From Isohypsibius dastychi (Eukaryota > Tardigrada > Eutardigrada > Parachela > Isohypsibiidae), in NCBI GenBank assembly GCA_034696485.1, contig JAQIWT010000060.1:1-43063 (forward strand): DNA of 43,063 bases. Direction: 5' to 3'. Every line of letters begins with the position of its first letter. Within the stretch, counting starts at the first letter, position 1. The translations under genes and the position numbers were made by a program. Below the pieces are notes generated by a model, which saw nothing but the letters and a program-made list of their open reading frames with translations, was not told the DNA's origin and did no database searches. Of this stretch, positions 11,595 to 25,100 are shown in pieces.

Positions 11595-14500
11595 ATGGAT
11601 CCCAACCAGAATAAATGGGTCCCGAAAGTGAAGGCACCATCAGCCTCACCATCTCCATCTCCACTTTCGATTTTTCGTTCCAACGGCACACGTCGGCCTT
11701 CTTCAGCATCTGTTCCTCCGAGCCCTATGCTCCATCAGTCCAAGTTAAACTTCAGGATCAAAAGTGAGAGCTGGCCCGAGGATTTCACGGACGAAGGAAT
11801 AAAAACTGAACCCGACCAGGAGCATCGGAATGTTTTGGAAGAATCAAGTGCACTGGGATCATCGGGATCTGGATCCTCGCCAACGAGCTCTGGGAAAACC
11901 GATAAAAAGGTGGCAGAATGGGAAGGAAAAATCGGTGGCGTTGCAGTCAGGTTCCCGTACCAGCCTTACCCTGCGCAGATCGCTTTCATGGACAAGGTGC
12001 GAAATACATATTAATCCGTTTCTGCAGATAGTAATATTTGTGCTTCCATGGCATTGTTTCGGTAAATACAAAAGACAATTGTGGGACACAAGTTAGAGAT
12101 GCATGACATCTGGCCTCTTGTCTGTCTGTATATTTGGTTTTTGGCGAAAACGTGCGTTTGCTTATGTTTTGAATTCTTCGAGTTAGACGAACGAATTTTC
12201 CGTGATTCTTGAAATTTCCGTTCTAACCCTGTCTTTATTCTGGCAGGTTTTGAAATGTCTGACGACAAATCAACACGGTTTGCTTGAAAGCCCGACCGGA
12301 AGTGGAAAGAGTTTGTCGCTGCTTTGCTCGAGCTTGGCTTGGCAGTCACAGCAAGGTGCATAATTTAATTCTGGATATATGTCGTCTTCTAATGGCTAAT
12401 TTTGGTAAACAGAGAAATTGTTCGATGATTCGGTTATTGCTGAAAATGGTGGGAACCGGAAGTCGACGAAACCGTCAAACGGAAAGTGTATTCCAGCAAC
12501 GGGAGCATGTGCAGCTTTGGATTGCAATAAACCAGGAGAAAGCAGCTTCTCGACTTTTGATTCGGATATGGATTCCGACGATATTGAGTGGCCCGACGGT
12601 ATGTTCAACTTTGTTTTTGGGATAACGCTTTTGGAAGTGTGCTGTGGCTGATTTTGACAGACACCAAGATCTCAGCCAAATCTAACTTTGTAATTGGGCA
12701 AACATTGAAGTCGCTAAAATATCCTGGGAAGACGGCTGATCCCGAGCCTGAAATGAAAGTCGAAATCAAAGAAGAAGAACCGGAAATTCAGATTGCGGTG
12801 AGTGAAATTGATAGTTGATTAAAATGTACTAATTTTTCTAATTACCGATGCCGATTTGAGGAATTTCAAAATGTTGATGTTTTTCCTTTCTACCAACAGA
12901 ATAACGATTTGTTTCCATGAATCGCGGAACATGTTACTTATTTCTTTGTGAGTCATGTCGAAGCGTTATCTTTGCTTTTTAACATTTTCAGCAAGAAAAC
13001 AAAATTATTCCTGATGGTCCTCCGGTCAGACATCGAGTTGTCACCAAGACGGTGATTAATGCGACGCTCACAGGACGAAATTTCGGGAAACAGAGAGGAG
13101 CACGATTCAGCGATAATCTGACGAATGACGAGGATGAGAAACCTTCTACAAGTACCGCTGTAAGTTGACTTGGCGTAAAATGTTGTATGTGTTCGGCTAA
13201 ACATCTTCTGTAAATTAGTTTGGAACACCCAGCATGCCGAAAATCAAACGGGAAGTTGGGACTTCATATCCGGCTTGCGAAATTACAATCAATGGCGAGC
13301 AGTTTGTCCTGGATGATGAATCTTTTGCTGAATGGGATGATATAAAGAAAGATCCAGTTTCGGCGCGGGGCCAGAAAAAAGACGAGTACGTTTTGTTTTT
13401 ATTCATACAATTCACTTCAGTTTGCTTTCATATTTGGATTTTATAGGGTACCAAAAATTTATTTCGGTTCGAGGACTCACAAACAAATCACGCAGTTGGT
13501 TGGAGAGCTGCGTAAAACCAGTTACGGAGAAAAGCTGAAGTATGAGCATGTGAACCGGCTCGTGACGTTTTTGTCCAAGAACAAATTCATGAACCCGGTC
13601 TTGTTTCAGAATGACCGTTCTTGGGAGTCGCGATCAGGTAAATTAATTGTGATTCAACGGGCTGTCGGTTTATATGAATTTTTGATCTCAGTTGAATTTT
13701 CCGGCATGAACACGGGTTTTTCGTGATTTTAACCCAGCGTGTGTTGAATATTGTAGTACTGCATCCATCCGGACGTCAAAGGCCAGAAGAACAAAGATGA
13801 TAAATGCTCGAAGTTACTGGACACGAAGAAAAAGAATCGAAATATGGAGGAAGATTTCGACGCTTGGGTACTTATAGTTGGATATTCGATGTGGAATACA
13901 GATTCTGATTCATTAACTTTGACCAGAAAGATTTCGGCTGCTTTTCGATTGTAGGGTGATGGATGTGGTTTCAAAAATGGACTAGATGAAATCCAACGCC
14001 TCCAACAGGGAAGGCTTGGTCACCATTTCCTGACCAAACTGAAAATATCGCCGGTTTTTGACGTGGAGGATCTGTCGCGAGGGGGTGAAGAAAACCACGT
14101 ACGTTGGATACTTCACCAGTCATTCTGAAAAACCTAATAATTTTACTTTAATTAAATTTAATTTTTGAACTTCAAACCGGGAACTAACTTTTGTATAGTT
14201 TTCAACCATAACCATCAATTCACTATTAGCTAATGTGTGCCATTTCCGGTTTGGGAGAAATCGTTGATATCCCAGCATTGCGTCCTCATAGTCAGCCTAA
14301 ATTTAATTTGAAGTATTTTCTTTGCAGTTCTGTCCTTATTTCGCATCCTCAAAACTGGCGGACGATTCCATGTTGATATTTTGCCCCTATCAGTATCTCA
14401 TCGATGCACGTATCCGAAAAGCGCGCAAAATTGAGCTGGAAGGAAATATCGTTATTTTTGACGAAGGTCACAATATGGAAGATGCGGCGCGGGAAGCTGC

Positions 14501-17500
14501 AAGCTTCAGTGTTTCGTCGACTGAGTTGAATGCAGTGTGTGAGGACTTGATCAAAGTGTCCTTCAACACCAACATGAAAAACAATCTTCTGTATCTGGCT
14601 GGAGTGCTAAAAACTTTTGCCGACTGGATCCAGGAGAACGGGGAAACTATTGAGGGTGATGTCCAAGGCGGAAGTAAACCATACACCGGTCCGGAAATTA
14701 TTCATTTCCTCAAAGATCTTGGTTTAGGTAAGGAGCAATAGTTAAAATTTGATGAAACGTGTTGAGCTGAGGATTATTTCGATGGATACTCTGGCCAACT
14801 GTTTTCTTTCCAAATCGTACTGGGTAATTTAAAAAACCGCCTTGTTCCTTTTTATTGAATTGTATGGTGAGGCCCGGAACTTTTTAAATCAATAAATTTG
14901 TAATTTTCTCATCTGTGACTTTTCGTTCAATTTTATTTTCGTTGGATGGCGAAGTCTACATGACGTCAGTGAGTAGCCTGGATCATGGCGTGATTTCAAG
15001 AAATTATTATATAGGATACAGTAGCGATATTTTGTACCGTTGTTCGAACTGTATTTTAATAATGTTGTGGGAGATTGCGCGGAAAACATCTATTCCGTGT
15101 AGAATCTCTCGATTTGTTAACAATTCATCTTATCGGAAAAAATAGGATTTATTATCTTGTTGTTCCTATCTGATTCTTAATTTTTTTGCTTTAATGAAAA
15201 ATTTCGGAAGAAGCGCTCCGGTGAGTTGGATAGTTTTTGTGCAAACACAAGTCCATTATTTCAGGCCCTGAAAGCGGTTTTGAGAACACTTGCGAGGTGA
15301 TCATCGAGGAAAAGGTCAAGCCGGAATCCGAACAGCGCAGAAACGGCTACGTCATCGAGGAAGAACGGGCGCTCAAAATATCCGGCCAAACATTGCAGTT
15401 GCTCCGTGGAATGACGGTCATTCTTGATTATCTTTACCGGGACAAGGAAAAACATGCCACCGACTATCGAATCAGTCTACAAAAATATATCGCAGTCAGT
15501 AATTCTTACCAAGAATCGTCCAATGGGTTTCGTGGAAAACGCAGGAAATTTGATGAACCGGAATGGACTTACAAACTGAATTTCTGGTGCATGAATCCCG
15601 GTGTGGCGTTCGGTGACTTTGCTGTGGCGAAATGTGTTGTTTTAACTTCCGGAACGCTTTCTCCGCTGCAGTCTTTCCAGTCGGAACTGGGTTTGAAATT
15701 TGGAGTCCAGTTTGAGGCGAATCATGTGATCAATATGAACCAAGTTTGGGCTGGGGCATTTGGAAGGGGACCGAGGAACGCTCAGCTGCATGGGGTTTAC
15801 AAAGTCACTCAGACGTTGGTGTATCAGGATGATCTGGGTGATGCGATCCTGAGAATCTGCCGGATTGTACCGAAAGGAGTGCTGTGCTTCTTCAGCTCGT
15901 ATTCCCTGATGAATATTCTCACTGCTCGTTGGAAGGTAAATTCAGACACCGCGATTAGATTGATCAAACCCAGAAAAGTTACTGAAAACACCGGTCGAAG
16001 TACAAATTGGAGACGCCTCTTTCGTATGGCTAGTATTTTGTTTAAAATTCTGATTGATTTTGGAAATTTGAAAGACTTGTTGTATGTACTACTTATGAAA
16101 CATAACGATGGCATACTTTTCTTTGGTAATTGACCGATTTTTACGTTTGGCACTTTGCAGAAACGTTTACGATTGTGAACCACACATTAATGTGCCGCTG
16201 TACTTTTATGAAATTCTCACCTGCAATCATGTTTTTGAATTGCAGGAAAGTGGAGTGTGGAAGGCGCTGCTGCAGCGGAAGCGAGTTTTTGAGGAGCCCA
16301 GGAATACAAGTGGTGACAAGTCTATCTTCGAGAAGGTCATGTTGGATTATTACAAAGCTGTCTTCCGGGAAAAGAGTGATGATGGACAGGACGGAGCATT
16401 GATGTTGGCCGTTTTTCGCGGCAAAATCAGTGAGGGTTTGGATTTCTCAGATGACAAAGCCAGAGCTGTGATCACCGTGGGCATTCCTTATCCGAACTTC
16501 ATGGACGAACAGGTAGATGTTACTGCTTTGAAATTAGCTCTAAGGATATAGTTAATTGTATTGATTTCAACGCGAGCAAATGAATTTCTGGGTTGCGCGT
16601 ACCAGTATCAAGAGTCGCACTTTCATTTTTATGAGTTTTGAGGATCATCATGGTACGTGGTTATTTTAGGTCGTTTGGGACAAAACTGTTTGATGTCTGT
16701 TTGTTAAATTGTTACGGAAATGCACAAGCGTGTGAAAATCTTTCAGTGGTGTTAATTGTATGATAGCGCTAGAAGAGAAATCTGGTAGCAGTTTGTTACG
16801 GTACGAGTCCAAGTATCTGAATTTCTCTGATTATAAATGATATCATGGAATCGTATTTCCCTATGTTGTATGTATGCAATAGCTGGAAAATCTGTTACTT
16901 GTAGGTGGTAATGAAAAGGAAATTCAACGACGAAAACATTCAGCGTGGTTTCCTGGACCAGAATGCTTGGTATGACATCCAGGCCTTCCGCGCTATTAAT
17001 CAAGGTAGGACTTGATAGAGGGGCTTGGAGTCGTGATATATTAGAACTAGATTGTCCTTGGTTTCTGGAGCGTTTCATTTCTGTAGATTTCTTTTGTCTC
17101 TTTTGATCACCTCGGCATGGCACGTTTTCATATTTTTAAATAATTCAGCAACGTGCTGTTTTTCGTAATTTCGGTTCTTTGGCCTTTTTTAAAAATTTGT
17201 TGCATTTTTTCCAGCTTTGGGAAGATGCCTTCGTCACCGAAACGACTGGGGAGCATTGATTCTGCTCGACCAACGGTTTGCCCATAAAGATGACAGATAC
17301 ACTAAATGTGAGGATGATGAATCTATAATTTCGGGTTTTTAGCTGAACCCCCTTTTTTAGCTTTGTCCAAATGGCTCCGAAATAGTATTGTACCGCACGA
17401 TAACTTCCAAGGTGGGATGATCGGACTGGAACGGTTCGTCAAAGCGCGGTTGGAAATCGACGAAAAATCTTCCGCGCAGACTGGCTCAAAGTCACCGGCG

Positions 17501-17533
17501 TGCGGATCGGATATCTTAACCGATGACGAGTAA
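11595..17533 (+). CDS. dog-1: FANCJ/BRIP1-family Fe-S DNA helicase (DOG-1 homologue)
   Basis: A 5'-to-3' superfamily-2 DNA helicase of the XPD-like group; FANCJ unwinds G-quadruplexes and acts in interstrand-crosslink repair. Exons: 11595-11996, 12247-12355, 12413-12598, 12661-12797, 12992-13159, 13219-13385, 13447-13539, 13610-13637, 13757-13867, 13955-14098, 14328-14727, 15265-15935, 16246-16512, 16905-17004, 17215-17307, 17361-17533; 1082 codons in phase. The N-terminal [20 protein letters not shown] is typical of FANCJ. Walker [10 protein letters not shown] has K155. Motif Ia is [14 protein letters not shown] (about 391-404). The four Fe-S cysteines are C432, C447, C471 and C517. The Walker B box is DEGH (560-563) instead of [33 protein letters not shown] and [14 protein letters not shown] (motif VI, Q994, R998, R1001) follow. 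The protein ends soon after the helicase core, so the long C-terminal tail of vertebrate FANCJ, which includes the BRCA1-binding site, is absent. ATG 11595 is the first in-frame ATG of the exon. Confidence 0.95.
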
Positions 17534-19114
17534 CCAACAGTAACTATTTCAAATGACAAAATTGTTGACCAAAGCACTGATTTGCTCATTTTATCCACGT
17601 CGTTTGCTCATCTCATCCGGCCTTGTCTTTGTTCATTGATTTCCAATGGGAATCAGAGGCACTGCAGAGTTACAGTATTGCGATTGAAATTTTATTCGTT
17701 CCATATTTAGTACGTCTGCCTTTCTCTTTGAAATTACTAACCCAGATCATCAAAATAACGTCATTACATTTCATTGACCACTTCCTTGGGTGTACGTTTT
17801 CCCTTCGGCACTTTTTGTTTTTTATTCAGTCACTGACTTTAAGACCAGCATTTTGTGGGATTTCATCGGTGGAAAATGGGTCGCGCCAAACATTTTCCAG
17901 GTTTGGGTCCGGCCAACCAAATCCGTAGCTGTTACGTATTGATAAACGTAATCCGATTCAAAATGACGAATTCACATGCGAGCTGTAACCGCTCTTCTGT
18001 TGTCGGCCTTTTCTTGTCAGTATTCTTTGAAAGGTCAGTTGTCGATTAAACTCTTCGCATTTTGATTATTGATCTGAATGTTAATCTTGCTAACAAATTG
18101 CGTTTTGCAGGCGTGATAATATTTGCAATTCGTTGTTCGTTTGACCGGCGTTTTTCTACCTATCATCGGTTCAGCTTCGCAAGTTCAGAAATCCGAGAAG
18201 CGCAACCAGAAGGTGCATTCGTCAACACCCTCCGGCAAATACTCAGGTTCTGCATGCTTTCCTTCTCATTTTTCATTCTCTCTTCGTGATTCGCAAAAGA
18301 ACACACAGCCGGTCGGTCGGAATAAAACATCTTGCATTTATTACTCATCGACTGAAAAATCGACGCTGCCACAAAAGGAGAGGTTATCAGCTCGATTTTC
18401 TTCGCGTCACAACAAATTCACTTTCAATCTGTTTCCGCTTCGCAGTCGCTGTTCTGTGGATTATTATTGTATTTCTGCATCTGATTGGACGAGGTAAGTC
18501 CAGCTCGTTAGAGAAATGGATTCACTGCTATTCTGATCGTTGTGAATATTTCTCGTCTTTTAACTGATTTTTGATTTTTATCGATGTTACTGTTTTAAGA
18601 AACGTAATTGGGAATGTGTCCACGATTAGACCTGTTTCGAATTTCGTCGGAAACCTCTCGAATTTAAATTTAGCTGCAGCTCATTCTCGAATATTTTCGA
18701 TACTGATTTGTTTTACAGATGGGAATCTAATTTTGAAACTGCTGAAAAAGTGGTAACATTGACCTAACTCACTTTTTTTCGATGTACCGGAAATGCGGTC
18801 AAGCGTACACTGTTGCAGTTCTTCCGCTTCGCTTCGATAGCTTTTTGATTTGATGATTCGATGAGAGATTCGGCCAAATATGTTCTTTGATACTGTACAC
18901 AGTTTTGCTGTTTAGTCATCTGAATTTTTGTTTGCTTTGACGAATTTCTCAGTCGCTAATCTTTTAAGGGGCTACACGAACCGGAAGTTATCGAATCAGT
19001 ATTTTATTTTCTATGGGACGTTTTTTTCGTTCGTTTCTTCATTGCCGTTTCAGGAATCGCAGAACTGGATCACGAAGACTGATTCTGCTTTTTTTGTCTG
19101 GAAGTCGATCGAGG
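17534..19114. promoter_or_regulatory. Intergenic region and 5' leader of the giant gene
   Basis: At about 1.5 kb it is too long for a typical nematode operon gap. A CAG acceptor ends at 19053, giving a leader 19054-19114 before the ATG; this may be reached by cis- or trans-splicing. A possible non-coding exon at 18446-18493 is bounded by CGCAG and GAG|GTAAGT. No clear poly(A) signal for dog-1 was found just after 17533. The short open frames have no family resemblance. Confidence 0.35.
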
Positions 19115-22100
19115 ATGGTCGTGGCGACGGAGCCGAATAAGGTTATAACGGCCATTGTTCCCGCCCGTGATATCGCCGGAAATGGAAGTGGCTACAACGG
19201 AAACAAACAGCCTGTTTTGGAGGTGGGTTGTGACTACATCAGAAAGTCTTCAGCCAGAGTGGATATAAAGAAATAGTGAACTTTGTTGAGTAATTATGCT
19301 AATTAACTAAGTGAATGGAGTCGTTCCGCTGTGAGGTAATTGCTGTCATCGGATGACGATTCGACCTGTTGAATGATTTCGTGCCGTATGAGATTCCGCT
19401 CAAAAGCTCATTTTTTTATCAACAAGCTCAGATATATCATACATCTTATAAGTTTTTCAGTCGATATTAATTAATGAAAAAAAGCCGCAGTATACGAAAT
19501 GCAGATATCAGTGTTTCAAGAGGCTCATATTGAATTGTGTATAAACATGCGCGACGGATCGACTCAATTTTTTTTTTATTCTTTTCAGATAAAGCAGAAG
19601 ACATCATCGCGCCACGGTAATAATCAACTCCAAATCTTGAAGGTTTTTATATTATAAGACGATCACCTAAAGGTTATTTTTTGATTAGAAAAACGAACCC
19701 ACCGTGATTATTACCGACATTCGGGTGACGACAAGAACGCACCAATCGAGTATGTCTATACGCATACGGAAGAAACCCCAAAAGAAGAGACGGGTCAGAC
19801 GTCCGTCAACGGCCTAAAAAATGGCCAAACTTCGGTAATGAAAGTGACTAATTTAGTTGATGGTTATGCTTGATTGGCTGATGATTTCTCTTCCGTTAAC
19901 TAGAGTGAATTAGTTCCCATCAACGGGAATGGTGCCAATAAAGTCGAATGCTCAGTTGGAGAAGACGGGAATCTTATTGTAAAGATTCGTGGGAAACCGG
20001 GAAGTGTCTCGCTGGATCCGAGTAATCTACCGGTTCAGCTCCCGGAAGGATGGCAGCTGAAAGAAATTCGGACTAATCAGAGGTCTCGGAAGACTGAAAG
20101 GTCAAGAAAGGTAAGGGAAACCTTGCCTGATTAAATCTTTCAGGTTTTGAGCAAGAAATAACTTGAGGAGCGCGATCTGAAACAGGATAGACACAAGCAG
20201 AATGTACATTTCACTTGTCCGGTAGTAAATTTGGACCCGGTCGGAAAAAGGTTTCTCCCTATTCGAAACTGCACAATCCGTCGTGCCTCATTTTCCAGGA
20301 AGTACTTGGACTAGTGATCCTTTACCGAGATTACTGAACTGCTTAGATCATCACTTCAATCGATATAGTTTCGACGATCCATAAACATTCTCTACCGAAT
20401 AAAACGTAGGATAAGAAATTGGTGCATAGCTGAATGCGATGCTATGGGTGTAGATACAGTGTGCCAGACGCTTAAGGTGACTAATGTGGTTCTTCTGGCA
20501 TTTTCTTTCTGGTCCATGCTGACTGACTAACGCGTAATTCGTGATCTGCCAAGTTGAATTTGTCTTGATAGAATGTTTGGTGAATTTTTGAAGAAATCGG
20601 GTCTTGGGAAAACGTTTCAGTAAAATGTCATGATGTTCTGTTTTGCAGACACGAATCAAGGATGAGCAGATTGAAAACATGGAAGACTCTGTCGTCGTGT
20701 ATAATCAGCAGCAGGACTCTGCCATGGTCAGCAACTCCAATCAGGAGGACGAATCGCAGTCACATTTTGGAAATGCGGATGAACAGGAATACCTTCAAGG
20801 CGAAGAAAACGGAGTGGCATTTGTCGAGAAGCGATTCCGCAAGTTTGAGAAAGGCACTGCTGGCACGACTTCCAAGGTGGAGCACATTCGATCTGAAGAG
20901 GTACAGATTCGTTAAGAAGAAATGGTATTGTATTGGGTGATCTGTCATAAGCGTGTTCTCTGTTACGAGGGTTCTCTGGTGATGTGACTTCAGTTGTGCC
21001 TGAGACTGGTCCAGGTCTGTGTGACCTTTACCTGACGAGCCATTGATCCGTGCAAAAAGACAATTTCTGGCTTAGTCTTGCCCTGTCTCTTCGTTACAGC
21101 CTGAGAAGGTGTCAACGACAAGAAAACCGAATAATTGTTCGAAACATACAAACTAAAGCAGGAGCAACAGGTTTAAAGTTGGAGAATATGGTGACTGACG
21201 CGCCAGCAACGATTATTCCGTAGATTTGTCTGGGCAAATTGAATAAGAGAGTTCTCTTATTCAATTTGGTCTGGGTTTATTCATTTGTAACCACATACAA
21301 AACGTTACGGTCTAATAGCGCGAAAAGTTCACTTTGTGTTGACCGCACATCATTTTTCCCCCTGGAAAACTCCTCGAGATTTCTGTCCTTTGTTTTAGAG
21401 TGCGGATGCCGGCAACACGGACCGTAAGGACCGGTTCTCACGGAATACAACTTCCGTGTTGGAGCAGAGTGAGAGCGCTAGTCGCAAGTTCTCGAAGCAG
21501 AGTGTCATGGATGAGAAAGTGACGGAAACGCATAAATCGGACGTTATGTATTTTGATGGCGATGATGGCACGAGTGGACCAGTTTATGCACAGGTATCTC
21601 ATTATAACCAAGAGATATAACTAAAACCAACTTGAATATTCAGACTCTGACTCTAAAAAGAGACCGCCACTTGAATTACTGTCTCGGTGAATTTAAAATT
21701 GCGCAATTGGAGCTGTCCGATAACCTTGTTTGCTCTGCGGCGCAGTGCTCTTGCAAAAGTGTTTTAATGAAGCAAATATTCAGCGGATTAGATTTTTTGA
21801 TCGTATCAGCAGTCTGTCATGCAATTTTCTGTTGCAGAGCTCACATCAAGAGGATTTGAATCAACAAACACGGATTGACCGCCGCAATCAAAATCGAGAG
21901 GTAACTTCTACAGAATTAATGTTCTGGGCTCATGAACAAAAAAACAAAATCAAAATAAAAAGGATTCTCGAGCGACTTTCACTTTTCTGACCAGTGGCCA
22001 GTTGATTAAAATAAGCCTTGGTACGTCCTATATTTGACTTCGAAACAGCAGTCTTTAATCGCGGGGATTTCAATTGAAAATATGTGTTTGATCATCAAAC

Positions 22101-25100
22101 AACAAGTAGGAACGGTATATCAATGCAGTTTTCACTCGATCACCTACATTAGTGTTAAGAGATTTTTTCTACTAATGTAATGATTTTTTCTACTAATGTA
22201 ATAATCTACCAATGTAATGCTGTCGACATGCAGAATTTGCCTTTCGTTCTAAGTTTTGTTCCACTTTTCTTGGCGAGAAACTGTCCAAAATTTATTCAAA
22301 ATTTGTGTAGTTGTTTTCGAGGATTTTTGTGATCCATTTGAATGATGTTTCTCCTTTTTGCAATTGAGCTCAACTTTTTTCATTCCATGAATACTAAATT
22401 CCAAACTTTAACCGGCTGAAGCTAATATAATTCTTGCTGTTTGCAGTCTATCATTATTGAGTCGCCAGAAGATACTCCATACAACAGTCTGAAAAGAAAT
22501 CAGCACCATTCCGAGGACACAGAAATCATCAATATCGAAGACCGATACCGTTACAACAACCCGCCTTATAACAGTCAGAACGACCGTTATTCTCAAGAAC
22601 AAGATACTCGCATCCTTCTCGAGAAAAATTACGGCAATGGCTATCCAAATTCCTCCTCCGATCGTCAGAATCTCGGCCCCTCTTCTAATAACAACAACAA
22701 CAGCCTTGTTGAGAATATTGACCGCACTAATATCGAAGACCGATATCGTTACAATTATCCAGCCGGAAGTCCATCCGGAAATAACCAGAAGGAACGATTT
22801 GAAGAACAGATCCGGCGTGAGGAAGAAATTCGGAAATACCAGAATGGAAACAATTATCCGGATTCTCACAGTCACGTTCATGAAAATGTTGACAGAACAA
22901 CCGTCGAAGATCGTTTCCGGTATCGCACGCCCAGTGAACCAGCTAGCACGACGGAAACTCGGGAGGAAGTCAGGAGACGGGAAGAACTCAGGAAGTACCA
23001 GAATTATCCGGACTCGCAAAATCGTGTTCATGAAAACGTCGAAAAAAACACCGTGGAAGACCGTTTCCGGTACCACGAGCCAAAAGCTCCTGAGAGTACA
23101 ACGGAAACCAGGGAAGAAATCGAACGTCGAGAAGAGCTTCGTAGATTTGAAAACTATCCTCATAATCAAAATCAGGTTAAAGAGGATATCGAAAAGACAA
23201 CTGTGGTTGACCACTTCCGGTATCAGCAACCTCGTGGGCCCACAAGTACGACAGAAACCCGAGAAGAGGTTCAGAAACGGGAAGAACTCCAAAGGTACGA
23301 GAATATTCCGAATGCTGCGAATCAAACAACGGAAAAAGTTGAGAAGACCACTGTAGAGGACCGCTTCCGGTACCAACAACCTGTTGATTCGACGGAGACT
23401 CGGGAGGAAACCCGCCGTGAGGAGGAAATCCGAAGATATCAGAATCTTCCAAAACAAGAAAATCTGTACGAAAACTTTCCCAGGAAAGACGAAACTCGGA
23501 CTGAAACTCGGGAGGAAACAGTTCTGTCAAGCGGAAAGAACTTCAAATGCAGTTATCCACCTCAAACGGAAACAACTACCGAGAAAACTGTGAAAACTGA
23601 ACTGGAGGAGCGATATCGAAACGAAAACAAGTTTCCGACATATGTTCGTGATGAAATCTTGCCGACGTATTCAGAAAACACGGAAAAAACAAATATTGAT
23701 GAATATTACCGAATTCATCAGCAAGCCAATCAGTCAGCACTTCCCACGCAGCCACGCCCATACTCCACTTCAAATCCGTCACAGCCGACTTTTCAGTCGG
23801 ATTCGGTCAGTGATGATTATCGGAAGTCGCACAATCAGGTGAAAACAATGGTCGGAACGGAAATCCGGGTGGATGGTAATACCGGCGGAAAGAGCCCATC
23901 ACCACCACAGGAGCGACGGGAGCGCAAGGATAGAGTGACCATTGATGACCGGTATCGAGTTGTTGGAAGAAGTGGACCGGTTGTTCATCGGAATCAGAAT
24001 GAGGATTTGAGAGAAAAAACGGAGGAAATGACGGATTACGAACGGACTACCATACGGGTGAGTTTTTGTTTTTCTGGTTTTGGACAGCTGTGAATTTATT
24101 CGAATGCATAAGACTGCTTAATAATCTGTTGGACAAAAATCAAGAGGACTAGGGCTAATTGACAAAAGTAAAAGTTCATTTTAGTTTTTTGAATGAATGA
24201 AGTATTTATTTTGTATATCACAATTGTACGTTTGATTTCGTGGGTGAAACCATGCACAATGAATCAGGAACCACAATTTTTTCACCACCAGTTTTCTACA
24301 ATGGTGTGTGCATTCGGTGCTCTGTCTGCGATATCCTGCTATTGATAGAACAATACAGTAGATGCAAATTCCTGCCACTTTTATTCCTGTAACGAATTTC
24401 TTTTATTCTTCCAAATTGTAAGCGCGTGTATCGTTTTGCTTTTGCGTACCTTTCATATATCCAGCATTGAACTCTGAAGAAAAGAATGAAATTTCGGGAA
24501 AAAGATTCATAACCAAAGAATCCGAACAAAGTGCACTAATCCTAATCTTAATCGACGGTTCCCACGTTTTAAAATTTGCATTTTGCCAGAAGAATCCAGG
24601 TTTTGGTTTTTTATTCTTCAAAAAATCTGGCCCAATAAATAACCAACGTCAGCACAAGATCAAAATTTACCCTTCAAGAAAGGGTCGAATTTCGCTGCCC
24701 ACACCAGAATCAATTGAACTAAAACTGCGGAAATGAAATCAAACACGCGAGTCGAATTTCAGCCACGCGCTTTGCAGATATCAAACAACAATAAATATCA
24801 AAACGGTTCAATTTTATTTCGGCATTTTTTTTTGCACCACATCAATCCGATATCAAGAAGAATCAATTTTGCAGAGCTTGATTTTTAATCATTTTTTCAC
24901 AGAATGATCAACGCACCCAATCCAGGCTGACCGATTCAAGTTCAACCGGGGTGAGAAGAATTATTTATTTGCTGTTTTTGCGATGTAGTAATTGTTGTAT
25001 TTTATTATGGTAATCAGGAACGGATTATACCGATTGGAGTAACATCTTCAAATCCACAACAGCCGATTGATTCACGCCATAGCTCGCGTCTGTCGAGTGT

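Noticed and set aside
13496-13726. Continuous plus frame through helicase introns
   Set aside because: It runs through two introns; the spliced version restores the conserved MTVLGSRD and YCIHPDV sequences.
22408-23457. 349-codon minus-strand open frame
   Set aside because: It is fully antisense to the repeat-coding exon 22447-24057; regular codon use in the repeats keeps the opposite frame open. Its product is hydrophobic and featureless.
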